Assembly: GCA_041441465.1 (NCBI GenBank) | Contig: JASDSY010000005.1 | Location: 171,171 to 235,170, forward strand | Source: JASDSY01 sp041441465 | GTDB taxonomy: Bacteria; Muiribacteriota; UBA9980 | Length of the DNA stretch: 64,000 bases | Reading direction: 5' to 3' | Part shown: positions 28,173 through 36,167 of the stretch, one piece after another | Layout of the letters: the number at the start of each line of letters is the position of its first letter | Position numbering within the stretch: position 1 is the stretch's first letter | Made by a program: the position numbers and the translations under genes | The notes under the pieces: model-generated | What the model saw: the letters and a program-made list of their open reading frames with translations, nothing else | Database searches by the model: none | What the model was told of the DNA's origin: nothing

Positions 28173-28646
28173 CTATTTACAGCATTTAGAATTTTTTTTG
28201 CTTGATTTTTTTCTGAAAATATTCATGGCTTCAGCGAAGATTTTTATTCCGTTTATTATTGTTTTATGATTTTTATCCGGTATTTCATCGAATAATTTCG
28301 AGTAGTATTCATTACACATTTTATTTATTTTTTGTACTGTTTTTTTCCCTTTGTCCGTCAGTGAGATTTCCGTTATCCGCCTGTCTTCCTTTAATACCAG
28401 CCGTGTTATTAAGTTTTCCGTAACAAGGCTGTCGATTGTACGGCTCAATGTGCTTTTATCAAGTTCTAAAATGCCGGCGATAGTTTTTATTGAAGTTTTT
28501 TTCAATATGTCAAGTTCGAGCAGAAGATGACATTGCGCTAATGTTACCCCGCAGCAGCCGGTTTCGGACTTCATCTGCCTTTCGAATTCACGCTCTAAAA
28601 ACCTTAAAGAGTGTCGAAAGTCCTGGATTTGTTCATCGCTTAGCAT
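28173..28646 (-). CDS. MarR-family transcriptional regulator of the hgc operon
   Basis: A 157-residue winged-helix regulator of the MarR type: dimerisation helix at the N-terminus, helix-turn-helix within TIAGILELDKSTLSRTIDSL (about residues 76-95), wing with LVLKEDRRITEISLT and LTDKGKK. The C-terminus is Lys/Cys-rich (SSKKNSKCCK); with CCGVTLAQCH near residue 32 this gives Cys residues able to sense thiol-reactive metals, but sensing is inference. It is the first gene of a MarR-hgcA-hgcB unit; its leader and that of hgcA share AAAAAAGGAGATAGC. Promoter with overlapping palindromes is directly upstream, suggesting autoregulation. Confidence 0.9.
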   Translation of the reverse strand: MLSDEQIQDFRHSLRFLEREFERQMKSETGCCGVTLAQCHLLLELDILKKTSIKTIAGILELDKSTLSRTIDSLVTENLITRLVLKEDRRITEISLTDKGKKTVQKINKMCNEYYSKLFDEIPDKNHKTIINGIKIFAEAMNIFRKKSSKKNSKCCK

Positions 28647-28677
28647 GTAAAGCTATCTCCTTTTTTTCGTCATTATG

Positions 28678-28745
28678 GTTGTGCTGTACAATTGTTGTAT
28701 ATACAAATGGTTGTATTATACAACTATTGACCGGAAAAGTCAATA
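28678..28745 (-). promoter_or_regulatory. Promoter and operator array of the MarR-hgcA-hgcB operon
   Basis: On the minus strand TTGACT (28743-28738) is separated by exactly 17 bases from TATAAT (28720-28715). The -10 box lies inside a perfect palindrome GTTGTAT-N-ATACAAC (28710-28724). A second perfect palindrome TTGTATATACAA (28695-28706) and a looser one GTTGTGCTGTACAAT (28678-28692) lie downstream, and TATTGAC-N7-GTCAATA (28725-28745) covers the -35. Site centres are about 16 bases apart. This is the layout of an autorepressed MarR operon. Confidence 0.85.
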
Positions 28746-28803
28746 GAGTTCAAAAAGATTGTTATTGAGTACTTTTGAAATTAAAAATTGAATTTTGAGT
28801 TTT

Positions 28804-28836
28804 GACGCCGGAAAATATTTTTTCCGGCTTTAAGTG
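28804..28836. terminator. Possible terminator hairpin
   Basis: GCCGGAAAA pairs with TTTTCCGGC. On the plus strand TTTAAGTGTTT follows; on the minus strand, needed by the gene ending at 28861, the T-run is poor. Strong hairpin but an imperfect terminator. Confidence 0.5.
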
Positions 28837-28860
28837 TTTCGTTTATGTTTTATATATAAA

Positions 28861-29748
28861 TTACCATGATTTAACCAGCGAATAAATTATGGTAATTACG
28901 ATTATTGTTACAGTAATTATAATAGGCAGGGTTTTCCGGTTTATGCCTTCAAAAAAATTTTTGGAACCGAAATAGACGTCAAATGAATTTCTGACAGGTT
29001 TCACTCTTAAATAAGAAGCGCCAGGACATTCTGCGAATTTACATTGAAATAACCTTGCTAGGCCTTTAGCCTGAGCATTAAGTAACGCGCAGGCTTCCTT
29101 CTGACTGTTACCAAAATCGATTATTTCGCCGTTTTTTGCGACCATGCAAATTTTATAAGACCACCACTTTTCCTTTTGGGAATTATATTCTTCGCCGGTA
29201 ACCCCTATCGCGAGGATGTTATCGCATGTCAGAAACGGTGTTACGCTTTCGTAAAAAAAGAATTTGAAATGGTAATAAACTTTTTTTTCTCTGGTATTGA
29301 GAACATAATAAATATCGGTTTTCCAGGCGGCGAACGCAAAGAAAAAAAATGCCGCTATGGAATAAGGAAGGTAATGAAGCAGCTGCGTTTGGGGCGGATG
29401 ATAATGGCCGTGTTTGTGACTTCCAAAACTGCCGTCAAAAAATAATAACGCGCATAATATGCAGCTGCAAAATATTCCTAACCAGTTGAAGTATTCAAGC
29501 GGTGAGACGACATTAATCTTTATTTTTTCAGGAAGTTTATAATTGCCGCTTCCGTCATTTACATTTTCGGAAGTTTCGAATTTAGAAAATAAAGTTAAAT
29601 TATTTTCCGAATCGTCAGATTCCAATAATTCATTTTCATTTTCATTATCATCAGCATCTGAAAATTCTGAAACCTCGTAGTTATCTTCTGAAATATTTTT
29701 ATTTGATAATTTAGGACCCGCGGGATTCTTTTTAGAAGGAATATTCAT
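28861..29748 (-). CDS. Three-TM membrane protein with PH-like middle, paralog A
   Basis: A 295-residue membrane protein of unknown function. About 75 acidic, Asn/Glu/Ser-rich residues come first, then two membrane segments (about 88-108 and 128-148), a soluble beta-rich region with YYVLNTREKKVYYHFKFF and SVTPFLTCDNILAIGVTGEE that resembles bacterial PH-like domains, and a C-terminal membrane helix. A His-rich loop (HKHGHYHPP) lies between the first two helices. I start at the second ATG (29748), six bases after AAGGGA. It is paralogous to the neighbour at 29967-30848 on the same strand. Confidence 0.75.
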   Translation of the reverse strand: MNIPSKKNPAGPKLSNKNISEDNYEVSEFSDADDNENENELLESDDSENNLTLFSKFETSENVNDGSGNYKLPEKIKINVVSPLEYFNWLGIFCSCILCALLFFDGSFGSHKHGHYHPPQTQLLHYLPYSIAAFFFFAFAAWKTDIYYVLNTREKKVYYHFKFFFYESVTPFLTCDNILAIGVTGEEYNSQKEKWWSYKICMVAKNGEIIDFGNSQKEACALLNAQAKGLARLFQCKFAECPGASYLRVKPVRNSFDVYFGSKNFFEGINRKTLPIIITVTIIVITIIYSLVKSW

Positions 29749-29966
29749 ATTCATTCCCTTTTTTATAAAATGCAGGTTATGTTATTTTATTATAACACTT
29801 CGTTTAGCCGGAATGGATTTATTCAAATGTATAAGTTTTCTTTTTTTATTTTTTATCAGATAAGTACTAAATTGTTTTATTATTTTAACATCCAGTCAAT
29901 TGATATTTTGATTTTAATGACCGGTGTTTGGTAAAGAGCCTGAATGCAGCGCTAATGATTTTGAAT

Positions 29967-30848
29967 TTATCCGAAAAGTACGAGCGAATAAATTACGGTC
30001 AGTACGCCGATTGCGATGGCTATTAAAACCGGCAGTGTCTGCCAGCTGATGCCGTCTAAAAATCCTTTTGTTCCAAAATAAATGTTAAATGAGCCGCCTG
30101 CCGGTTCGACCCTTAAAGTAGCGAAGCCGGGGCATTCCGCAAACTGGCATTGGAATACGCGCGCCATGCCTTTTGCCTGAGCGTTCAATGCGCCGCAAGC
30201 TTCACGTTCCCAGTCGCTGAAATCGATCATTTCACCTTTTCTCGTTATTATGCAAATTTTATAAACCCACCAGTGATCATGTTTCGAATGCCTCTCTTCG
30301 CCGGTAACGCCTACGGCCAGTATGTTATCGCATGTTAAAAATAACGTTACGCTCTCATAAAAAAGGAACTTGAAATGGTAATAAATTTTTTTCTGCTCTG
30401 TCCTTAAAATGTAATAATTATCTGTCATCCAGTAAGCAAGCGCAAAAAATATGACGGCGGCGATGGCTAAAGGAAGATAATGTAACATCTCCGGATCGGG
30501 CGGATAATAATGCCTGTATGAACCGCGGCCTGAGGTATGTCCGAATGTGCCGTTAAAGAATAATACCGCGCTTATTATGCCGCTTATTATAAGCCCGGCG
30601 AGGATAAATTGCTCTAACGATGTCGTAAGGTCTATTTTAATACTTTCAGGAAGGTTATATTCGCCGCGTGACTCCGGGACGTAAACATTTTCATCATTTC
30701 CGGATGTGGAAAAAGATGAGCTGTCTTTCGAAGGTTCGAGCGAATCCAGGGAATCGCCTCCGCCTGAAAATCCGGAATTAGTATTTCCGGGTATGTTTTC
30801 ATTTGACGGTTTGGAAAATGCCGACCGCTTTTTAGGAGGATTATCCAT
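29967..30848 (-). CDS. Three-TM membrane protein with PH-like middle, paralog B
   Basis: A 293-residue protein with the same plan as paralog A: disordered Ser/Pro/Asn-rich N-terminus, two membrane segments around a loop with RGSYRHYYPPDPE, the block SVTLFLTCDNILAVGVTGEE, FQCQFAECPG, and a C-terminal helix. From residue 75 on, the two proteins align without large gaps; the N-terminal tails have drifted. I prefer the ATG at 30848, aligned with paralog A's start, over a GTG four codons upstream. The pair looks like a local tandem duplication. No catalytic motif is visible. Confidence 0.75.
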   Translation of the reverse strand: MDNPPKKRSAFSKPSNENIPGNTNSGFSGGGDSLDSLEPSKDSSSFSTSGNDENVYVPESRGEYNLPESIKIDLTTSLEQFILAGLIISGIISAVLFFNGTFGHTSGRGSYRHYYPPDPEMLHYLPLAIAAVIFFALAYWMTDNYYILRTEQKKIYYHFKFLFYESVTLFLTCDNILAVGVTGEERHSKHDHWWVYKICIITRKGEMIDFSDWEREACGALNAQAKGMARVFQCQFAECPGFATLRVEPAGGSFNIYFGTKGFLDGISWQTLPVLIAIAIGVLTVIYSLVLFG

Positions 30849-31056
30849 ATATATCACCACTTAAAATTTTTTTATACCAGTGCCAATGATATTGACTTGT
30901 AATAATATTTTAACACAAAACAGCGGTTTTATCACTCAAAATTTAGATTAAAATATTTTCGGATTTGAGTTTGCAAAAAAGAAGCTTTAAAAATATTGAC
31001 TTTTATGATTTTTTTATATAAAATATTTTCATAAAAAATTAGGGGAGGGATTTAAA

Positions 31057-32415
31057 ATTAAATACTTAATCGAAAATTTCAAATGCGTTTCTTACGAAAA
31101 AGGCAGCGCTCTCGCTCAGCCTTTTGATTATATAATCATCGATGACTCGACCGGTAAAATCGTGAAGACCGGAACCAAAGTGAAAGATAACATTAATGAA
31201 GCCGAATATACGAAAATTAACCTGAAAGGCAAGCTCCTTTTGCCTGGATTTATTAACGGCCATATGCATCTTTATTCGACATTCGCGCGCGGTATGGACA
31301 TAAAAGCGGAAGTGCCGCCGCGCAACTTTCTCGAAATATTAAATAAGGTCTGGTGGCGCCTCGATAAAAAATTAAACGACGAGGATAATTTTCTTAGCGC
31401 CCAGGTTGCGCTCCTCGATTCGTTAAAGTGCGGTGTAACTACAGTATTTGACCATCACGCATCGCCGTTTGCATTGAAAGGCTCGCTCGATATTCTCGAA
31501 AAAGCTGCTGAAGAAATTGGTATCAGAACATGCCTTTGCTACGAAACCTCAGACCGCGACGGCGAAAAAATTGCAGACGAAGGCATCGAGGAAAACGTCA
31601 GATACATCAAAAAATGCAATAAAGCTGATAATCCAATGAGAAAAGCGCTTTTTGGCATGCACGCCTCTATTACTGTTTCTGATAAAACAGCTAAAAAAAT
31701 TGCTGAAGCAGCCTCGAATTTAAATACCGGATATCATGTCCATGTCTGCGAAGATAAAGCCGATTTGAACGATTCAACCGCTAAATACGGCCGTTCAGTC
31801 GTAGAACGCTTCAACGACGAAGGATTATGCAACTCGAAATCGATCTTTGCGCACTGTGTTCACGCGTATCAATCGGATTTCGATATAATGGCTAAAAAAG
31901 GAAATTTTATCGCGCATAACTCGCATTCGAATATGAGCAATGCAGTCGGCATACTCGATATTCCGATGGCGCTTTCAAAAGGCGCAAAAGTAATGCTCGG
32001 CACCGACGGGTTCACTCCGATGATGCAGGAATCGATAAAAACGGCCATGGTCCTTCAAAAAGTAAGTAAATTGGACCCGCAGTATTTAAGCTATCCTGAA
32101 ATGCAGTCGGTTTATTTTAAAAATAACTTCGCTCTCGCTACGGAGTTTTTCGGCATGCATTATGAAAAAGCTTTCGGCGAAATAGCAGAAGGCGCTCCGG
32201 CTGATTTGATTTGCGTCGATTATTTCGCTCCTACTAAAATCAATGACTTCAATTTCCTCGGCCATTTCCTTTTCGGAATATCGACAAGGCCTGTGACTGA
32301 CGTTTTTGTGGCCGGCAAATATCTTATAAAAAACGGCGAATTTACGATGTTCTCCGAACAGGAACTCGCTAAAAAAGCTCAAAAAGCTTCAAAAAAATTC
32401 TGGGAAAAGTTTTAA
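31057..32415 (+). CDS. ssnA: SsnA-like amidohydrolase with apparent AUU start
   Basis: A 452-residue metal-dependent amidohydrolase of the SsnA/chlorohydrolase type. Metal-binding HMH is in LPGFINGHMHLYSTF, and SsnA-specific blocks DHHASP and LCYETSDRDG are present; later ligands lie in GYHVHVCED, IFAHCVHA and GTDGF. An in-frame GTG at 31162 would cut off a conserved N-terminal strand region (YLIENFKCVSYEKG and FDYIIIDDSTGKIV). The only codon suitably spaced from the strong AGGGGAGGGA site is ATT at 31057, and no ATG, GTG or TTG lies between, so a rare AUU start is proposed. In Escherichia coli ssnA lies in a selenium-dependent hydroxylase cluster; no such partners are here. Confidence 0.82.
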   Translation: MKYLIENFKCVSYEKGSALAQPFDYIIIDDSTGKIVKTGTKVKDNINEAEYTKINLKGKLLLPGFINGHMHLYSTFARGMDIKAEVPPRNFLEILNKVWWRLDKKLNDEDNFLSAQVALLDSLKCGVTTVFDHHASPFALKGSLDILEKAAEEIGIRTCLCYETSDRDGEKIADEGIEENVRYIKKCNKADNPMRKALFGMHASITVSDKTAKKIAEAASNLNTGYHVHVCEDKADLNDSTAKYGRSVVERFNDEGLCNSKSIFAHCVHAYQSDFDIMAKKGNFIAHNSHSNMSNAVGILDIPMALSKGAKVMLGTDGFTPMMQESIKTAMVLQKVSKLDPQYLSYPEMQSVYFKNNFALATEFFGMHYEKAFGEIAEGAPADLICVDYFAPTKINDFNFLGHFLFGISTRPVTDVFVAGKYLIKNGEFTMFSEQELAKKAQKASKKFWEKF

Positions 32416-32418
32416 ATT

Positions 32419-33447
32419 ATGAATCGTAAATTTTTAAAGTTATTAACTATTAAATCAATAACCCTTGAACTTATTTTCTTTTTACTGATTGGACTCGCGG
32501 CTGCGCAGCAGGGAAAAGTCAATATTAATGAGGCACGTTTCGAGGAATTGACGGCTATTTCCGGCATAGATGAAACCATAGCCGCTAAAATCATCAAATA
32601 CCGCCGCGAGAATAATAATTTTAAAACAATTTACGATCTTATGAAAATAAATGAAATTAACGGCGAATTATTTGAAAAAATCAAAGACAAATTGACGACA
32701 GGCGATAAAAAACCGGCGGCTCAGCCAGAACCGCCGGCTGTCAATAACGGTTCGGGTCAATCAGTGCCCGATTCGGCCGGAGGCAAAGCTCCTGACAGAA
32801 TCGCAGAACCCCCGGCAGCTGATAATCCGCCGGCCGCTGAAAACGGGACCGTTCCACAGGCTACGGCTCCAGCGGCCACTTTACCTGCTTCTAAAAATGA
32901 ACAGGCGCCATCGAATGCCTTTGAAGACGGCAGATCGTCTTCTTATTCTTCGGCAAGTGCGCCGTCGACGCCAGGCGCGTCTTCGGCATCTAATTCAGCA
33001 GCGCCGGGCGATAACTTCCCGCGCCGCCGAGTTTCACGCATCGATGACGAGGTTAAAAGAATCGAAATGACGCCGGATAATTATTACAAAGTAATTATGG
33101 GGCTCATGCGCCTTGGTAAATATGAAAAAGCGGAAAAAAGTCTTCAGGATTTTTTGAATAAATTTCCGAACGACAGGCGGGCTGATGACGCTAATTACCT
33201 TCTGGGGGCTTGTTTTGAAGAAAAAGAAGATTATAAGATGGCTATAGATTTTTACCAGAAAGTTTATGAAAATACAAAATCTCAGATTCGCGGAATTGCA
33301 ATTTTCAGAATAGGAATTTGTAATGATATTCTTGGAAAAGCCGGAGACGCCATTGAGTCTTACCGACGTTACGTTTCGGAATTTCCGCAATCATCGAGCG
33401 TAAAAGACGCCGAAGCTCGTATCGAAACTCTTTTGAAAAAAAATTAG
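32419..33447 (+). CDS. Exported ComEA-like helix-hairpin-helix / TPR protein
   Basis: A 342-residue exported protein in two parts. After a signal peptide (LELIFFLLIGLAAAQ) comes a ComEA-type helix-hairpin-helix (KVNINEARFEELTAISGIDE and IIKYRRENNNFKTIYDLM, residues 34-92), which binds DNA non-specifically in competence proteins. A Pro/Ala/Ser-rich linker (about 95-200) leads to tetratricopeptide repeats (about 215-340: GKYEKAEKSLQDFLNKFP, ADDANYLLGACFEEKEDYKMA), like CpoB/YbgF. This ComEA-CpoB fusion is unusual. It begins three bases after the amidohydrolase stop and is probably coupled to it. It overlaps corA at the 3' ends by four bases. Confidence 0.8.
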   Translation: MNRKFLKLLTIKSITLELIFFLLIGLAAAQQGKVNINEARFEELTAISGIDETIAAKIIKYRRENNNFKTIYDLMKINEINGELFEKIKDKLTTGDKKPAAQPEPPAVNNGSGQSVPDSAGGKAPDRIAEPPAADNPPAAENGTVPQATAPAATLPASKNEQAPSNAFEDGRSSSYSSASAPSTPGASSASNSAAPGDNFPRRRVSRIDDEVKRIEMTPDNYYKVIMGLMRLGKYEKAEKSLQDFLNKFPNDRRADDANYLLGACFEEKEDYKMAIDFYQKVYENTKSQIRGIAIFRIGICNDILGKAGDAIESYRRYVSEFPQSSSVKDAEARIETLLKKN

Positions 33448-34487
33448 ATCAATTCTTTTTTCCTGAAATAATTGTAACTATATACGCCGATTGCTATAAA
33501 CACAATCCAGACGTACAAGTATCCATATTGCCATTCTATTTCCGGGAAATTTTTAAAATTCATTCCGTAAATACCGGCAACAAATGTGAGCGGCATAAAA
33601 ATAGTCGCGATCGTGGTAAGTTTCATCATAGCCTTATTCATCTGATTCGACATTGTCGAAAGGTACGCGTCAAGTATGATAGAAAGCATTTCGCGGTTTA
33701 TTTCGACGCTGTCGAAAACTCTCATTAAATGGTCATGGATATCCTTAAGGTAGTAAAGCGCTCGTTTGGAAATCTTATATTGCGGGCCGAACATCAACTT
33801 TTCCATTATGCTTTTTTCATGCATCAACGAGCGCCTGAATAATAAGAAATCACGCTTCAGCCTTACTATTTTATCATTAATCCCCCTTGCGCACTTTGTA
33901 ATGACTTCGTCTTCTAAAATTTCTACGACTTCATCTAAAACATAAGAAACCTGGACGTATTGATCGACAATTGCGTCGGTTATTTCATGCAGGATAAAAT
34001 CACGGCCGTTTTTGAACGCTTTTATCCGCTTTTTAAATTTTTCGGAGAGCCTGTCAATGGCCGTAAGCGCTTCGCCGTGAACTGTGACTATTGTATTCGA
34101 AGTCGTGAAAATGTCTATTTCCGATATCTTTAGCTCGAATGCGTCGAAATTTTCAGCATAGGCAGTTTTTAATTTAGCATATTTTTCTTCGTCGCTGCAA
34201 TTAAAAAAGCCGTCGGCCAGGTTCATCTGTATATCGTGAAACACTATAAAAAGATAGTCGTCATATTCATCGAATTTCGGAAAAAGTGAAAAATGTTTGC
34301 AATCTTCAACTGCCAGCGGGTGGAATTTAAAAAAGGATTCTAAAATTGCGTATTCTTCGTCAGTCGGGTTTTGCAAATCAACCCAGTTGGTAAAATCTTG
34401 TGTTTTTAACTCCTCGGAAAGGAAACTTATGCCCTGGCCGTATGTAAAATTATCTTTTTTTGTGTCATAAGAATAAACTGAAATCAT
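33444..34487 (-). CDS. corA: CorA-family magnesium/divalent cation channel
   Basis: A 347-residue CorA protein. The large N-terminal cytoplasmic domain is followed by a long stalk helix and two C-terminal membrane helices; the selectivity signature YGMNF ends the first helix (AGIYGMNFKNFPE), and a basic tail RKKEL closes the protein. CorA pentamers take up Mg and sometimes Co or Ni. AAGGAAA lies upstream of the ATG. It converges on the exported HhH/TPR gene with a four-base overlap. No M-box or other Mg riboswitch could be recognised in the upstream 420 bases. Confidence 0.93.
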   Translation of the reverse strand: MISVYSYDTKKDNFTYGQGISFLSEELKTQDFTNWVDLQNPTDEEYAILESFFKFHPLAVEDCKHFSLFPKFDEYDDYLFIVFHDIQMNLADGFFNCSDEEKYAKLKTAYAENFDAFELKISEIDIFTTSNTIVTVHGEALTAIDRLSEKFKKRIKAFKNGRDFILHEITDAIVDQYVQVSYVLDEVVEILEDEVITKCARGINDKIVRLKRDFLLFRRSLMHEKSIMEKLMFGPQYKISKRALYYLKDIHDHLMRVFDSVEINREMLSIILDAYLSTMSNQMNKAMMKLTTIATIFMPLTFVAGIYGMNFKNFPEIEWQYGYLYVWIVFIAIGVYSYNYFRKKELI

Positions 34488-34567
34488 CTGTATATTTCCT
34501 TTTTCTTTTTTCTGACTGCCGGCTTTTTATGATGATAATACTTCATTTACAAAAATTTTGAAACCGC

Positions 34568-34673
34568 CGCAAAAATTAGTAAGTTATTATATACTAAAAA
34601 AATTAAAATTAATAGCCGGACTATAAAAATCATTTTTGAAAATAATTTCAATTTTCAGATAAACTTACTGATT
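34568..34673 (+). repeat. Dispersed intergenic repeat, copy 3
   Basis: Diverged copy of the repeat at 16211 and 51916: GCAAAAATTAGTAAGTTATT then ATATACTAAAAAAATTAAA, and a similar far end (AATTTTCAGATAA). It sits in the 420-base gene-free stretch between corA and the exported protein gene; the rest of that stretch is AT-rich with nothing I can name. Confidence 0.45.
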
Positions 34674-34907
34674 ACCGATCATGAACATTATATCATTATA
34701 TAATTTTCAGATAAAATATTCAATATAAAATTTTTGATATATAGATTTTGGTACTTATAAAAAATGACCAATTCATAAAATAAAAAAATATAAAATAAGA
34801 ATGACGATGTTTGTATAGTATTGTAAAAAGTTTGCAATTTTATTGAATTTAATGTATAATTAATTAGTAATTTTATCATGTTAGTATTAAAAAGAGAGGT
34901 TTGAAAA

Positions 34908-35525
34908 ATGATTTTAAAATTTGAAAATCTTACAGGCAGTCTTATAATTGCTTTAATCGTATGCGTATTGCTTTTATCGAAAGCGAATACTGCTTCGGCT
35001 CAGGATAATCCGGCTAATAACGAGATAGCCGAAAAAACGCAGCCTGCCGCCAGTGAAAAAGTGCTTGAACCCAAAACAATCAACGACTTGTATTACAAAA
35101 ATATAATTCCGGGCATTACTTCGGAAAAAGACGCGTTAAAAATAATGGGCGGCAAATTCGAAAAGAAACGTGAAAATGAAGATAAAACCATAAGCTATAT
35201 ATTTGACTCGAAAGTTCCGGGATATCCGAATGAATTCACAGTAGATTCGATCGGCAAGGTAATACACGCCGCAATCGTTCCGGCACCAGGCGAAAAATTA
35301 AATATCAGCGCCGTCGAAAAAATACTCGGCAAGCCTGACCGTCATGGCTTTTCACACTACGCGTTTTTTCTCCGCGTCCATGTTTTCGCTAAGAGCGGTA
35401 TGGTGTTTATTTGCAATGAAACCGGAGATGTACACGAAACGCAATACTTCGAAAAATGCGATTTACCGGCTTTCGAAAAGAAATTCGGCAAGAACTTTCC
35501 GGAAAAAAGCCCTTATAAATATTAA
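34908..35525 (+). CDS. Exported protein of unknown function
   Basis: A 205-residue protein with a clear signal peptide (LTGSLIIALIVCVLLLSKANTASA, cleavage near residue 30) and a mature domain of alternating strands: YKNIIPGITSEKDALKIMGG, KTISYIFDSKVPGYPNEFTV, ISAVEKILGKPDRHG. The GItsEkDALKIMG and EKILGKPD segments look like the SmpA/BamE-type beta-alpha repeat seen in some periplasmic proteins, but this is only a resemblance. Start supported by AGAGAGG. It lies 131 bases before selC. Function unknown. Confidence 0.65.
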   Translation: MILKFENLTGSLIIALIVCVLLLSKANTASAQDNPANNEIAEKTQPAASEKVLEPKTINDLYYKNIIPGITSEKDALKIMGGKFEKKRENEDKTISYIFDSKVPGYPNEFTVDSIGKVIHAAIVPAPGEKLNISAVEKILGKPDRHGFSHYAFFLRVHVFAKSGMVFICNETGDVHETQYFEKCDLPAFEKKFGKNFPEKSPYKY

Positions 35526-35656
35526 TATGGCGTCAACTAAGAAAAGCGTAACACGAATCATTTATATACTTTAACAGTTGTTTTTTATTGAATATCCAGG
35601 TAAATAGCCATACTGCGCTTATGAACATTAGTTCAATATGCTCTCTTGGAATAAAC

Positions 35657-35745
35657 GGAAAGGACGCCTCTGGTGGGGCAACCGGTCTTCAAAACCGGGT
35701 GGGCGCAGCAATGCGTCTGGTGAGTTCGATTCTCACCCTTTTCCG
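35657..35745 (+). tRNA. selC: Selenocysteine tRNA (anticodon UCA)
   Basis: The 89-base gene folds as tRNA-Sec: anticodon arm CCGGT-CTTCAAA-ACCGG with anticodon TCA, an unusually long variable arm (GGGCGCAGCAATGCGTC), a D arm GCCTC-TGGT-GGGGC, a T arm GTGAG-TTCGATT-CTCAC, and an extended acceptor GGAAAGG with CTTTTCC. Discriminator G is at 35745 and the CCA end is not encoded. Its presence implies SelA, SelB and SelD and at least one selenoprotein elsewhere. I found no gene in the window with an in-frame UGA needing it. Confidence 0.95.
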
Positions 35746-35836
35746 CTTCAAAATCGTTTTAAATAAAAGGGTTTTAAAATACGTACTCATGCAATTGGGT
35801 AAATAAAAAGTAATTTTTTATATCAGGTGAATTATC

Positions 35837-36118
35837 ATAAAAAAAAAGCCGGTAATTTATAATTTAATACTGCCGCTGCTGCTTATAATGACACTTTTCG
35901 CAGGCATTAATCTGGTCATGGAATACGATATCGACTTAACCGACGAATTAACATGCCATAATTTTTCTTTTCATAATTTTTTAAACAGCGATCATTTCGA
36001 AATCCTTTATTCGAATGTTCAATTTAATGTCACGCTGATTTCTCTTTTCATTACAAGTACAATTCAATATAATTTATATTCCCATCATAATCATAAACAA
36101 ATCGATTCTTACGGATAA
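35837..36118 (+). CDS. Small exported/membrane protein, possible AUA start
   Basis: An open frame of 93 residues. From the ATG at 35888 it would lack its start region; read from ATA at 35837 it begins with three lysines and a hydrophobic stretch (VIYNLILPLLLIMTLFAGI), a textbook signal or anchor. AGGTGA sits six bases before the ATA; the frame is closed upstream by TGA at 35828. ATC at 35834 is an alternative. The C-terminal part is polar with TIQYNLYSHHNHKQ. It is followed by the microprotein and ATPase genes on the same strand. Coding nature is likely but not certain. Confidence 0.5.
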   Translation: MKKKPVIYNLILPLLLIMTLFAGINLVMEYDIDLTDELTCHNFSFHNFLNSDHFEILYSNVQFNVTLISLFITSTIQYNLYSHHNHKQIDSYG

Positions 36119-36167
36119 TTAAGTAATTTCATTCCAGCCCATATTCTGAATAATATTGGAGGAAGAA

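Noticed and set aside
31162..32415. GTG start for the SsnA-like gene
   Set aside because: It would remove a conserved N-terminal region and has no ribosome site, unlike the ATT at 31057.
34688..34879. 63-residue minus-strand frame between corA and the exported protein gene
   Set aside because: Composition is Ile/Leu/Phe/Tyr/Asn as expected for random AT-rich DNA; no ribosome site.
35588..35806. 72-residue frame covering selC
   Set aside because: It overlaps the tRNA-Sec gene completely.
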